A DNA stretch of 22,274 nt, taken from contig CAKQQT010000029.1 in assembly GCA_934271235.1 (NCBI GenBank), forward strand, positions 1-22,274. The letters run 5' to 3'. Below are positions 8,157 through 16,032 of this stretch, in pieces; positions within the stretch are counted from its first letter, which is position 1, and the number at the start of each line of letters is the position of its first letter. Position numbers and translations under genes: made by a program. The stretch is from an uncultured Clostridia bacterium. Its GTDB lineage: Bacteria > Bacillota > Clostridia > Peptostreptococcales > Anaerovoracaceae. The notes under the pieces are model-generated. The model was given only the letters and a program-made list of their open reading frames with translations. It was not told where the DNA came from and ran no database searches.

Positions 8157-9830
8157 ATGAGAAAGCGATGGAAACAACTCAAAAAAGCGGCCTGCCTGTG
8201 CTTGATGGCGGCAGTATTGGTGACCTTTCTGCCGCAGGGCTTCGGCCGCGCGCAGACAGCGGAGGCGGCGAGCGTCAAGTCGATCCGGAGCGCGGCGGCG
8301 CTGCGCAGCGCGCTGACCTCGTCGGAGAACGGGTCCTACCGTTTAACGGCAGATATCAGTGGCTTGACCAAGGCGATCGTGGTCAAAAGCAAGACCAAAA
8401 GCTTGGATCTGAACGGACACAGCATCAAGGGCAAGGATCAGAAAACCGGGCTGATCACCGTCAAGGGCGGCAAACTGACGATCTCTGACAGCAAGGGCGG
8501 CGGACAGATCCGCAATACCAATGATCAGGACGCGATCGGCTGTGACTCCGGCACTTTGATCATCAACGGCGGCAAGTTCCGCGGCAAATATTACGCGATG
8601 TATAATACGGGCGGCAAGACGACGATAAAAGGCGGCAGCTTCATCGGTGCGCAATGCGGCATCAAGCAGATGGAGGGTACCTTGAACATCCAAGGCGGCA
8701 GTCTGCGGGGCGACAACGGATTGACGCTTTTGGGAACCTCGAAAACGAAGGTCAACATTACCGGCGGCAAGTTGAGCGGAACCTATAACGGATGCGATGC
8801 GACCGGCGGCAAGCTGACTGTCAGCGGCGGCAGCTTCACAGGCGAAAAGTCCTGCGGCCTGTCGGGATTTTCCGGGAAATACGGGACGGATATCAACATC
8901 AGCGGCGGCAGCTTCAGCGGCTACGACGCGCTCGCGGTGCAGGGCAATGTGAACCTGACCGTGACAGGCGGAAGCTTCACGGGCAGCCATGCGGATCTGA
9001 CAATCTACAGCACCTTCTGCGGCGACCGCGAGATCGACCAGAGCCTGTTCGCGAATATCTGGGACGACAGTCCGGCCGGTCACGGCGTTTACGAGACGGA
9101 GTTCAAGCGAGTACCGGTAACCTACACGGAGGGCATGACTGTCAGCGACGCGGACACCCTGTATTCGCTGTATGTGCAGGCACAGGAAAATCTTTTGCCG
9201 CAGCTCAAGATCCGCACATCCGAGCATTTGTACGAGGTCTTGAACGTATACAGTTCGGCATGGGGACCGTCTGTCAGCACGCAGATGAACACAACGATCG
9301 AAAATGACACGGCGGACGTCGATGTGCAGTTCAGCTATCGCACAGAGTTTGAAGTGGAGCGTCTGATCCGCGACCAGAAAGTCAAGGCGAACGCGTCGGC
9401 AGAAGCTGTCAAGTATTATAAGAAGATCTGCAGCATCACGAAGACCGCGACCAAAGGCTGTACGACGAAAAAAGAAAAAGTCAAAGCGATCAACAAGTAC
9501 ATGGTCAAACATTACTCGTATGATCATCAATATAAACAGGCGTCTTACAGCTTCCTGGGGCTTTTGGACAACAAGAAAGCCGTCTGCCAGGGCTTCGCGG
9601 AGCTGTTCCGCATGATGGGACTGCAGGCGGGCATCGAAACGCAGTCCATCGGCGGTACGGCCACTTCGGGACCGGGAAAGACGGATTTTGAGGCCCATAT
9701 GTGGAACCGCAGCAAGATCGGCAGCAAGTGGTATTATACCGATGTGACCTACAACGAGGGCACTGGTACCAACAAGTTCCTGCTTTTGAGCGAAAAGAGC
9801 TTTTACGGAAAAGGGTACCATTATCGCTGA
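8157..9830 (+). CDS. Secreted beta-helix repeat protein with C-terminal transglutaminase-like domain
   Basis: This 557-residue protein starts at 8157 with GGAGGA upstream; the frame is open further upstream but only as antisense of the antiporter. Residues 1-38 form a signal peptide (basic start, hydrophobic core at about 11-26, AEA/AS cleavage region). Residues ~85-280 contain repeated strands of the form x-I-x-GG-(S/K)-(F/L)-x-G, at about 138, 159, 180, 203, 224, 250 and 271, mostly 21 residues apart, as in right-handed beta-helices. Residues ~440-557 form a transglutaminase/papain-like domain with a visible catalytic triad: C477 in KAVCQGF, H514 in EAHMWN and D529 in YYTDVTYN. In bacteria such extracellular domains usually act as proteases or cross-linkers on cell-surface proteins or peptidoglycan. 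No sortase motif or membrane anchor is visible at the C-terminus, so it is probably released or held non-covalently. Substrate unknown. Confidence 0.85.
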   Translation: MRKRWKQLKKAACLCLMAAVLVTFLPQGFGRAQTAEAASVKSIRSAAALRSALTSSENGSYRLTADISGLTKAIVVKSKTKSLDLNGHSIKGKDQKTGLITVKGGKLTISDSKGGGQIRNTNDQDAIGCDSGTLIINGGKFRGKYYAMYNTGGKTTIKGGSFIGAQCGIKQMEGTLNIQGGSLRGDNGLTLLGTSKTKVNITGGKLSGTYNGCDATGGKLTVSGGSFTGEKSCGLSGFSGKYGTDINISGGSFSGYDALAVQGNVNLTVTGGSFTGSHADLTIYSTFCGDREIDQSLFANIWDDSPAGHGVYETEFKRVPVTYTEGMTVSDADTLYSLYVQAQENLLPQLKIRTSEHLYEVLNVYSSAWGPSVSTQMNTTIENDTADVDVQFSYRTEFEVERLIRDQKVKANASAEAVKYYKKICSITKTATKGCTTKKEKVKAINKYMVKHYSYDHQYKQASYSFLGLLDNKKAVCQGFAELFRMMGLQAGIETQSIGGTATSGPGKTDFEAHMWNRSKIGSKWYYTDVTYNEGTGTNKFLLLSEKSFYGKGYHYR

Positions 9831-9882
9831 CAATCTGCAGCCGTGATGTGCAGCGGCGGGACCGAAAGATAAAAATATAAGA

Positions 9883-9968
9883 AAAAAGCATGCATCTTCC
9901 CGCAGCGGCCGCCCCGACGGTGTGAAACACCTTAAGGGCGGCCGTGGGAAATACGATGCATGCTTTTT
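9883..9968. terminator. Very long nested hairpin, bidirectional terminator
   Basis: Nested arms pair 9883-9896 with 9955-9968 (14 bp), 9897-9901 with 9946-9950, 9906-9914 with 9936-9944 (9 bp) and 9919-9923 with 9927-9931, forming an 86-base hairpin with small internal loops. A-rich left and T-rich right ends make it a terminator in both directions, between the convergent transglutaminase and anti-sigma genes. It is much larger than the other terminators in the window. Confidence 0.85.
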
Positions 9969-9980
9969 GGATTCGGGTGC

Positions 9981-11108
9981 TTAGTCGATATCAAGTCTTG
10001 TCAGCAGACCTTGAACTGTGTAGTCATAGTCGGCGCAGTCTTTCAGCTCATAGCGGGCTGCCGGATTGACATCATCATTTGGATGTTCGGCGCGCCAGTC
10101 GGCAAGATCGACGCTCTTGGTACAGCGGATGCCGTTCTCTGTCTGATAGGTCCATTTGATCTCACCGCAGTTGTCGATCAGAGCAAGCAGGACATAGGCG
10201 TAGGCTTTCATCTTCTGGTTATAGATCTTGTCGTAGCCGTCTGTCCAAGGTCGGTCAAAGATCAGTTCCCAGCTGTACGGATACTCGAAGCCCTCGGATT
10301 CCTGCGTATTCAGCTTGTTCGTGTAGCTGCCGATCGCCTCCCCGACGCCGAGCAGGTTCGCCAATCGCTGATCGGCGCTGATATCGCCGATATACGGGTT
10401 GCGCGCCGCGTACAGGTCCTTGGCTTTTTTTGTGACCAGCCCATAGCCGCTGTAGGTGTCGCCTTTAATGTTAACGGCAGTTGGATTCACGCTTTTGCCT
10501 TCTTTATCATAGGTGATCGGAACCTTTACCTGCAAAGTACGCGTTTGATGGAACCGGGAGATCGGCACAGCATAGACGATGACGTCAAGGCCGCCGTCGT
10601 CGGTTTCCTTCAGTTTGTAGTGCGAAAACGCCAGCCCGCTGCTTTCCTCGATCCAACAGTTAAATATGAGCGTTTTGGAGGTAGCGTATAAAATTTCGTG
10701 TGTCTCGCCGTTTTGATCTGTAAACATTTTGGTTTCCCGATCGGTGGAGTCCGTATCGGTGGTCACCAGCATATGGAAATCATCGATCGGGCTGCCATAC
10801 AGATAAACCTTGGCCCAGACGCCGAAACCGGCCAGAAGCAGCACCAGAAGCACTGCAGCGAGGATGCGTTTGCGATTTGTGCTGCGGATTTTTTTCAGGT
10901 AATCGATCTCCGGAAAATCTTCACTGCCGGATCCTTCGGATCCTTTGACCTCTTCGGTGCTCCCCGTCTGCATGGCGGCATAGGCAGCGGCGCAGGTCGG
11001 ACATTCGGACAGATGCGCTTCGACCGCCTCGCTGCTCGCGGGACTGGTCAAACCGTCCGCGTAGGATGGCAGTAAGTCTTGGATGATATCACAAGGTAAT
11101 TTTGTCAT
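9981..11108 (-). CDS. Membrane anti-sigma factor with N-terminal zinc finger
   Basis: The 375-residue protein begins with a zf-HC2 (anti-sigma zinc finger) domain: C6, H32, C36 and C39 lie in the family arrangement, starting CDIIQDLLPSYADG. A single membrane helix at about 81-99 separates this cytoplasmic part from a ~275-residue extracellular domain of no recognised family. Such proteins hold their partner ECF sigma factor at the membrane until an outside signal releases it. Its ATG overlaps the TGA of the upstream sigma factor gene (ATGA, 11105-11108), so the two are translationally coupled, which is the normal arrangement for such pairs. The extracellular domain would be the sensor; the stimulus cannot be told. 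The gene ends just before the long hairpin at 9883-9968. Confidence 0.88.
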   Translation of the reverse strand: MTKLPCDIIQDLLPSYADGLTSPASSEAVEAHLSECPTCAAAYAAMQTGSTEEVKGSEGSGSEDFPEIDYLKKIRSTNRKRILAAVLLVLLLAGFGVWAKVYLYGSPIDDFHMLVTTDTDSTDRETKMFTDQNGETHEILYATSKTLIFNCWIEESSGLAFSHYKLKETDDGGLDVIVYAVPISRFHQTRTLQVKVPITYDKEGKSVNPTAVNIKGDTYSGYGLVTKKAKDLYAARNPYIGDISADQRLANLLGVGEAIGSYTNKLNTQESEGFEYPYSWELIFDRPWTDGYDKIYNQKMKAYAYVLLALIDNCGEIKWTYQTENGIRCTKSVDLADWRAEHPNDDVNPAARYELKDCADYDYTVQGLLTRLDID

Positions 11109-11656
11109 TTTATAAAAACCCCCTTTTGTAATTTTTCTTTGCCGCGGTAGAACGTGACACGCGCCCAGTTCTCGGTATGCTCCATGATCTGCCCGATCTC
11201 CTTAAAGGAAAGATCCCCCATCAGACGCAGATACAGGACCTCGCGCATCGGATCTTCGAGCTTATGGAGCGCCTGCATCAGGCTCAGGGTGTCGAGCTTC
11301 GCGATGCAGACCTGTTCCGCGGACGGAGTCTGCAGGTCGTCCGCATATTCCGAGGCAGCGGACGGATCCGCCGTGTGGGAGCGCCTGCCTGCCTGCAGAG
11401 CGGCCTCACTGTCCGGGTCGTCCAGAGAAAGACTTCCTTTGCTCTTGCTTTGTTTTGTCAGATGACGGCGCCAGACATTATTTGCGATCCCGCAGAGCCA
11501 GGTGCTGACGCTGCTGTCGCCGCGAAACCGATACGCCGCGTGCAGCGCTTGATAGAACGTTTCCTGCGTCAGCTCTTCGGCAAGATCCGCATCCGCGCAT
11601 TTCGCAAACAAAAATCCGTAGACCATGCGCGAATGCTCCCGATAAAGTTCCTCCAT
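11105..11656 (-). CDS. ECF-type RNA polymerase sigma factor
   Basis: This 183-residue protein has the two domains of extracytoplasmic function sigma factors. Region 2 spans about residues 1-65 (LYREHSRMVYGFLF, then DLAEELTQETFYQAL, the core-binding and -10 recognition part). Region 4 spans about 125-180 (LEDPMREVLYLRLMGDLSFKEIG, the helix-turn-helix that reads the -35). The linker between them is acidic and serine-rich. The start at 11656 has GGAGG eight bases upstream. The gene is followed with a 4-base overlap by its anti-sigma factor. A 25-base dyad (11702-11726) containing TGTAAC, about 50 bases upstream, is a possible autoregulated promoter. Target genes cannot be named; the neighbouring secreted transglutaminase is only a positional candidate. 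Confidence 0.92.
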   Translation of the reverse strand: MEELYREHSRMVYGFLFAKCADADLAEELTQETFYQALHAAYRFRGDSSVSTWLCGIANNVWRRHLTKQSKSKGSLSLDDPDSEAALQAGRRSHTADPSAASEYADDLQTPSAEQVCIAKLDTLSLMQALHKLEDPMREVLYLRLMGDLSFKEIGQIMEHTENWARVTFYRGKEKLQKGVFIK

Positions 11657-11701
11657 GAAGCACGCCTCCTTTCCTCTTTTTCGTTTGCTGTCATATAATA
11701 A

Positions 11702-11726
11702 GTAACACGAAAAGCGGTTTCGTTAC
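11702..11726 (-). promoter_or_regulatory. Dyad in the upstream region of the sigma/anti-sigma operon
   Basis: An imperfect inverted repeat (GTAACACGAAA with TTTCGTTAC, read on the + strand) lies upstream of the sigma factor start. On the reverse strand it begins with TGTAAC, which resembles the -35 element of many ECF sigma factors. An A+T-rich TTATTATATG follows downstream. It could be an autoregulated promoter or a repressor site; no well-spaced second element proves either. Confidence 0.35.
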
Positions 11727-11753
11727 AAGGAAAAAATATTTTTTTGCACAAAA

Positions 11754-11799
11754 AAGGTCCGCCTGCAGAAAGCTTTGAGAAGCGTCTGCCGCGAACCTT
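11754..11799 (-). terminator. Intrinsic terminator after the AAEx transporter
   Basis: On the reverse strand an imperfect stem (AAGGTTCGC with GCGGACCTT, then GCAGA with TCTGC) is followed directly by six T. It lies about 100 bases after the AAEx transporter stop and before the sigma-factor upstream region. Confidence 0.7.
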
Positions 11800-11894
11800 G
11801 TTATGATCATGAAATGTCGGAATCTGCCGAATGTGTCAAGCAGCGCGGGACATTTGTCCTGTGCTGTTGCGCCGGGCAGTGCAGGCCATGCACC

Positions 11895-13307
11895 TTACAG
11901 AAGCGGAAGCTTGTTGAGGATGATCGTAAAGATGACCATACCGAACAGCGCAAACGGATAGGTCGCGCCGTAACCGGCGCCCGGTTCATCACTGCCGACC
12001 GCGTCGGTCGCCGCGCCTAAGCCCGGCGTGGAAGTCATACCGCCGCAGATCGCGCCGGATAACATGATCCAGTTAAGCTTGAACAGATAACGTCCGACCA
12101 AAAAGCCGACCATGATCGATACCGCGCCCACAAATAGGCTGACAAGCGCCAGCGTGATGCCGGATCCGGTCAGCGCGTCTACGGCTCCGTAGCCGTAGTT
12201 CAGTCCGACGATCGCCAGGAAAAAGGCCAGTCCCAGTTCACGGATGATGCCCAGTACCTTGGTATCCATGCGGAACGAGATCGGTCCGATCTTACCGATG
12301 TAGCCAAGCAGCAGCGCACCGATCAGAACGCCGCCGGTGGATTCCAGGCTGACATAGCCGAGCGGGCCCATGTAGATCTTGATCGATCCGATCAGATAGC
12401 CGACAAAGCATACCAGTGCGAACGAGATGATGCTGAACTCGGTCGTCGGTATCTCCCGAACGCCTTGTATATTGCGTGCGGCTTCCATTTCCAGCCGATG
12501 TTTTTTCTTTTCTTCCTCCACGTCAAATTTGAAGATGACATTGAGAAAGTTAACCGCCAGAATGACGATGATGACGCCGAACGGATAACCGACCGCCGAG
12601 CCGATGCCGACCTGCGCGGTGGCCTGATTGACGAAGTCCAGTTTCATTTCTTCCGTCAGGGACGCGGTATTCTCCGCGGTCAAACCGCTGTATTTTTCGT
12701 TGAGCGTGAGCACGCGGATCAGAGACTGCCGATCCAAGTCGGAAGCCTGCTCGTAGCGGTCCGCTAAGTCCGTGGCCTGGATCTCCGCGGTTTCCAGTGC
12801 GGATGCCAGTCCCGGGGAACTGGTCATCGCGCCGGTATAAACGCCGGTCACGGCATACTGGTTGGTATCCTTACAAAATGCCGTACAGGCGTAGGTCGCG
12901 CCTGCTCCGACAAAGGTGATCAAAAGGCCGAGCACGACGAACTTAGCGCCGTATTTTTTGAGAACGATGCCGAGGTCTTTGGCTGCCAGCAGGCCGACGG
13001 CGGCCACGAAAACGATCAGCGCCGCCGAAAAGAAGTAGGTATTGACGACTTTCCCGCCGTTGCCGGACATGATCTGAACCGCGGCTTTCCAGCCGGCTGC
13101 CGATTCATCCCCGGCAAGAAAAATCTTCTGGGCGAAGCCGTAAACGGCCCAGCCGACGGCGAGGCCGACAAAGAGCGCGCCGGAGGTACCGAAGCTGAAT
13201 TTGCCGAATTTGATCTTGCCGAATAAAAGACCGAGCGTGATGGTGATGAACATCAGCACGAACGGGTTGAGCATCAGGCTGACGACATCGAATTTTATGA
13301 TCTGCAT
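11895..13307 (-). CDS. Aspartate-alanine exchanger (AAEx) family transporter
   Basis: This 470-residue membrane protein has the internal duplication of the AAEx (YidE/YbjL-type) family. The paired signature is GAMTSSPGLASA at residues 159-170 and GGMTSTPGLGAA at 422-433, each beside a cluster of helices. A hydrophilic stretch (about 172-215) and a charged EEEKKKHRLEMEAARN loop separate the halves; the TrkA-C domains of longer relatives such as AspT are not evident. Family members exchange or export amino acids and dicarboxylates. The start has AGGAG at good spacing and a near-consensus promoter at 13387-13414. It lies directly downstream of the RocB-like hydrolase on the same strand, 141 bases apart but with its own promoter, so the pair may share a substrate or product; this is inference. 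Confidence 0.88.
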   Translation of the reverse strand: MQIIKFDVVSLMLNPFVLMFITITLGLLFGKIKFGKFSFGTSGALFVGLAVGWAVYGFAQKIFLAGDESAAGWKAAVQIMSGNGGKVVNTYFFSAALIVFVAAVGLLAAKDLGIVLKKYGAKFVVLGLLITFVGAGATYACTAFCKDTNQYAVTGVYTGAMTSSPGLASALETAEIQATDLADRYEQASDLDRQSLIRVLTLNEKYSGLTAENTASLTEEMKLDFVNQATAQVGIGSAVGYPFGVIIVILAVNFLNVIFKFDVEEEKKKHRLEMEAARNIQGVREIPTTEFSIISFALVCFVGYLIGSIKIYMGPLGYVSLESTGGVLIGALLLGYIGKIGPISFRMDTKVLGIIRELGLAFFLAIVGLNYGYGAVDALTGSGITLALVSLFVGAVSIMVGFLVGRYLFKLNWIMLSGAICGGMTSTPGLGAATDAVGSDEPGAGYGATYPFALFGMVIFTIILNKLPLL

Positions 13308-13386
13308 GATAAAATCTCCTAATTGTTTTGATTGTTTTATTTTATTTTAAAAGCTGTTTCGGTAAATGTTAAAAAACATTAAGAAC

Positions 13387-13414
13387 ATTATACCAAAGCC
13401 GGAAAATTTCTCAA
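13387..13414 (-). promoter_or_regulatory. Sigma-A promoter of the AAEx transporter
   Basis: On the reverse strand TTGAGA (13409-13414, five of six consensus bases) and a perfect TATAAT (13387-13392) are separated by 16 bases, giving a leader of about 75 bases before the start at 13307. The leader has a small dyad at 13365-13380. Confidence 0.75.
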
Positions 13415-13448
13415 GCAAATGCAAGTCAAAAAAACCGAAAAGAATGTT

Positions 13449-15086
13449 CTATTTTTGTATCTCCGGAGACAAGTCCAGGATACGATCGATGATATCTGGC
13501 ACGATCTGCTCCAGATCCGGCAGATAAACGCGCTCGCTCCACTGATGGATGTCACGGCAGCGCGGGCCGAGATAAAAGATGGGCGCACCGAGCTTCGCGG
13601 AGGATTCAAACGGGATATCGTAGATCGAGATCGGAAGCGTCAGATTGCCGAGAAGTTTCCTTTGTGCGGACGGATCCGTGCAGGAAAGATAGCTGGCATC
13701 GCCGATGCCCGTAAAATACGGAACAACGGTCAGATCCATATGGCAGTCGTCTTCGATCACTTCCCGCACCTTATCCACGATCCGGTGCCCGTCCGCCGCG
13801 AGGTAAGCGTTGCAGACGGCCGGATAGTAAGGCGGCGCGATCGCCAGGATGAGCATCGGGTTTTCATCGCCGCAGATCGCAAGGAGACGGCGGATATAAA
13901 GGACGCTTGCGTTTTGCAGCGTCAGAGCGCCGCTTTGGATCTCCGCGGCAAGCTGCGCTGTCTGTTCCTGTTTCCACTGCGCGAAGTCGGCGTGGTGCTC
14001 CGCGGCAAGCGCTTCCAGTTCCGGAAGCAGCAGTACGCGCGGCGCTGCTTTCAGTTTTTGCGCATCGGTGATCAGACCATGTTCCGCTGCGTGCCGATAG
14101 GCACGTTCGTATTTTTCCATAACAGCAGCGCCGGCCTCCTCACAGGTGCGGCGGAGTTTCGCGATGGTCTCCTCCAACGCGTTTTCACCGAGAAACAGGA
14201 GATTGACACACAGCACGCCCAGCTCCGGCAGCGAAACATCGTAGGTCTGCTTGAGATCCTTCAGGATCTGCACGACCGGCGGCGCAGAGGCGAGGCCGAA
14301 GTCTTCGGTGATGAAATCCGTATTCAGATCGATGCGCGCAGCGATCTCCGCAATCAGATGCGCGGCGTTCAACCCCTTGAGCGGTTCACCGCAGTGCGCA
14401 AGTTTGCCTTTGGCCACGATCATCGGCAGCATTTTGCCGATACTGCCGTTATAGAGCATGAAATCGTTTCCGGCGAGCGGCAGCTGCGGCTCCAGGATCA
14501 GCGCTGCCGTGTAAGTGAGCGCGAAACGTTCACGGATCTTAAGGAGCACATCGACGGCGCCGCACATACCGGCAGAAATATTTTCTTCATCGCAGACCGT
14601 CACAAAGAGCAGCCCGGTCTCCGAATCTTCCGGCAGCGTCAAGGTCTTGTAAATGCCGACCGCCAAGCCGCCTTTCATGTCAGCGGTGCCGCGGCCGGGA
14701 AGCCATTCTCCGCTCGCAAGTTCTGCCTGCATGGTTTCACCGCCGAGCTTTTGACGCAGGATCTCTTCTTTGAGCTTTTGCGGCTGCAGGGCGAACGGCT
14801 TCAGGTCGCCGTAACAATCGATTTCGACTGCGTCATAATGTCCGGTCAGGATCAGCGTGCGGCCGGATGTGCCGCGTTTGAGCGCCCAGACAACGGTGCG
14901 GCCCATAAAGTCTCCGGTATCTTCCATGCCCCAGCAGTCCAGGTGCATGCGAAAATAGGGATCCTCCGCAAAATAAGAAGCGATCTTTTTCGCCGCGTCC
15001 TGCTCCATCGGCGTTCCGGTGTCGCTTTGCACCGCGACCAGACCCTCCATAATCTGTCTGATATTGCGAGATGCTTGCTTTTGCAT
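13449..15086 (-). CDS. rocB: RocB-like M20 family metallohydrolase
   Basis: The 545-residue product is an M20 zinc peptidase/deacylase of the RocB (arginine utilisation) type, whose length and C-terminal half it shares. Metal and catalytic residues are visible: H83 and D85 in TGHYDAV, D136 in RGTADMKGG, and the D166-E167-E168 triplet in VCDEEN. Near the C-terminus, GPRCRDIHQWSERVYLPDL supplies the last histidine and matches RocB closely. The RocB-specific NGSIGKMLPMIVAKGKLAHCGEPLKGLNA stretch region follows the EP-x-P motif. RocB's exact reaction is not established; M20 enzymes hydrolyse peptide or N-acyl amino acid bonds. I chose the ATG at 15086 because GGAGG lies just upstream; a longer frame to 15182 has no homology. 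No signal peptide is seen, so it is cytoplasmic. It is divergent from the A24 peptidase operon. Confidence 0.82.
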   Translation of the reverse strand: MQKQASRNIRQIMEGLVAVQSDTGTPMEQDAAKKIASYFAEDPYFRMHLDCWGMEDTGDFMGRTVVWALKRGTSGRTLILTGHYDAVEIDCYGDLKPFALQPQKLKEEILRQKLGGETMQAELASGEWLPGRGTADMKGGLAVGIYKTLTLPEDSETGLLFVTVCDEENISAGMCGAVDVLLKIRERFALTYTAALILEPQLPLAGNDFMLYNGSIGKMLPMIVAKGKLAHCGEPLKGLNAAHLIAEIAARIDLNTDFITEDFGLASAPPVVQILKDLKQTYDVSLPELGVLCVNLLFLGENALEETIAKLRRTCEEAGAAVMEKYERAYRHAAEHGLITDAQKLKAAPRVLLLPELEALAAEHHADFAQWKQEQTAQLAAEIQSGALTLQNASVLYIRRLLAICGDENPMLILAIAPPYYPAVCNAYLAADGHRIVDKVREVIEDDCHMDLTVVPYFTGIGDASYLSCTDPSAQRKLLGNLTLPISIYDIPFESSAKLGAPIFYLGPRCRDIHQWSERVYLPDLEQIVPDIIDRILDLSPEIQK

Positions 15087-15120
15087 TTGTTTTCCTCCGT
15101 GATCTTGTGGTGATACTGCT

Positions 15121-15148
15121 ACCATACCACAGGTAACGCAAAAAGCAA
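15121..15148 (-). promoter_or_regulatory. Likely promoter of the RocB-like gene
   Basis: On the reverse strand TTGCTT (15143-15148) and TATGGT (15121-15126) are separated by 16 bases, about 35 bases upstream of the start at 15086. It is back to back with the + strand promoter at 15161-15189. Confidence 0.5.
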
Positions 15149-15160
15149 ATGAGTTTTTAG

Positions 15161-15189
15161 TTGTTTCTTTGCGCAAAATCAAGTATACT
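15161..15189 (+). promoter_or_regulatory. Likely promoter of the A24 peptidase-yhbY-truA-comEB-tagO operon
   Basis: TTGTTT (15161-15166) and TATACT (15184-15189) have a 17-base spacer, about 50 bases before the start at 15240. The spacer contains a perfect 10-base palindrome, TTTGCGCAAA (15168-15177), a possible operator. Confidence 0.55.
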
Positions 15190-15239
15190 ATTTAAGAAAG
15201 TGGGCATCAGAAGGAAAAATACAGAAAGTACAGGTAGCG

Positions 15240-15980
15240 ATGTTAGAAGCAATCGAAGCATATGGAGAGATCATCCGCGTTGTTGTGATCTGCTGCGCGG
15301 CAGTCGGACTCGGCGTTCTGCTGGGGAACAGCGCGGTCTGGTTTTTTAACCGCATACCGGCCAAATGGCTGACCGATTACGGACAAGAACCGTCCGAAGA
15401 ACTGCTGCACCCGACACAGCAGCGCGTCAAAAGCACGCCGTGGAAATACGTGTTTACCGGCGGGTTTCTCTGCGCGGGCATTTATCTCGGCATGCGCGAT
15501 CCGGCCTACGCGCTTCCGGCGCTGGCGGCGCTGTGGCTGCTGCTGGAGATGTCGATCGCGGATCTGAAATATCTGATCGTACCGGATCAGCTGATCCTTT
15601 TGCTGGGCGTGACGAGCCTGGGGATGATCACGAAGCATGCAGGCGGACCGATGGACGCGGTTTGGGGCGCTCTGATCGGCTTCGGTGTCCTGGCGTCGAT
15701 GGCCCTGCTGGCAAAACTGATGTATAAAAAGCCTGCCATCGGCGGCGCGGATGTCAAGCTTTTCGGCGCGCTCGGACTGGTGACCGGCGTGGACGGCATC
15801 CTTTTTATCTTTGTGGTTTCGACATTCTTGAGCGCCGGACATTTTATCTGGCTGATGATCCGCAAAAAGGCCAAACTCAGCGACGAACGGGCAATGGTGC
15901 CGTATACCGCGATCGCCGCGGGATTGTATCTGGTGGTCTTTCATGAGATCCTGACCACGCAGGTGATCCTGACGATCTGA
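15240..15980 (+). CDS. A24 family (prepilin-type) peptidase
   Basis: This 246-residue membrane protein is a type IV prepilin peptidase-like aspartic protease. The two catalytic aspartates are D108 in SIADLKYLIVPD and D171 in the GGADVKLFG motif, both in the usual positions next to membrane helices. An N-terminal helix with LGNSAVWFFNRIP (about 28-40) resembles the family's GN-x-x-N-x-x-x-RIP start, but the cytoplasmic cysteine-rich methylation domain of full PilD enzymes is replaced by a short linker (about 45-65). Such short forms can process prepilins or pseudopilins, or related secreted proteins. No pilin or pilus assembly gene lies in the window, so the substrate is elsewhere. The ribosome binding site (AGG at about 15233) is weak. 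It heads a run of co-directional genes. Confidence 0.88.
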   Translation: MLEAIEAYGEIIRVVVICCAAVGLGVLLGNSAVWFFNRIPAKWLTDYGQEPSEELLHPTQQRVKSTPWKYVFTGGFLCAGIYLGMRDPAYALPALAALWLLLEMSIADLKYLIVPDQLILLLGVTSLGMITKHAGGPMDAVWGALIGFGVLASMALLAKLMYKKPAIGGADVKLFGALGLVTGVDGILFIFVVSTFLSAGHFIWLMIRKKAKLSDERAMVPYTAIAAGLYLVVFHEILTTQVILTI

Positions 15981-16032
15981 CAGGGAAATTACGATCCTGA
16001 TAATATAGAAAATATAAATTTTTGGAGGAACT

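Noticed and set aside
8560..8990. Repeated GGCGGCA-type units that could suggest a CRISPR or DNA repeat array
   Set aside because: They encode the GG(S/K)(F/L) beta-helix rungs in one frame, are not identical, and have no spacers.
8343..9833. A 496-codon open frame on the - strand
   Set aside because: Antisense shadow of the beta-helix/transglutaminase gene, favoured by its repetitive GC-rich codons; no start signal or motif.
13419..15113. A 564-codon open frame on the + strand
   Set aside because: It is antisense to the RocB-like gene, which has clear catalytic motifs and a ribosome binding site; the antisense product has low-complexity Arg/Gln-rich composition and no family resemblance.
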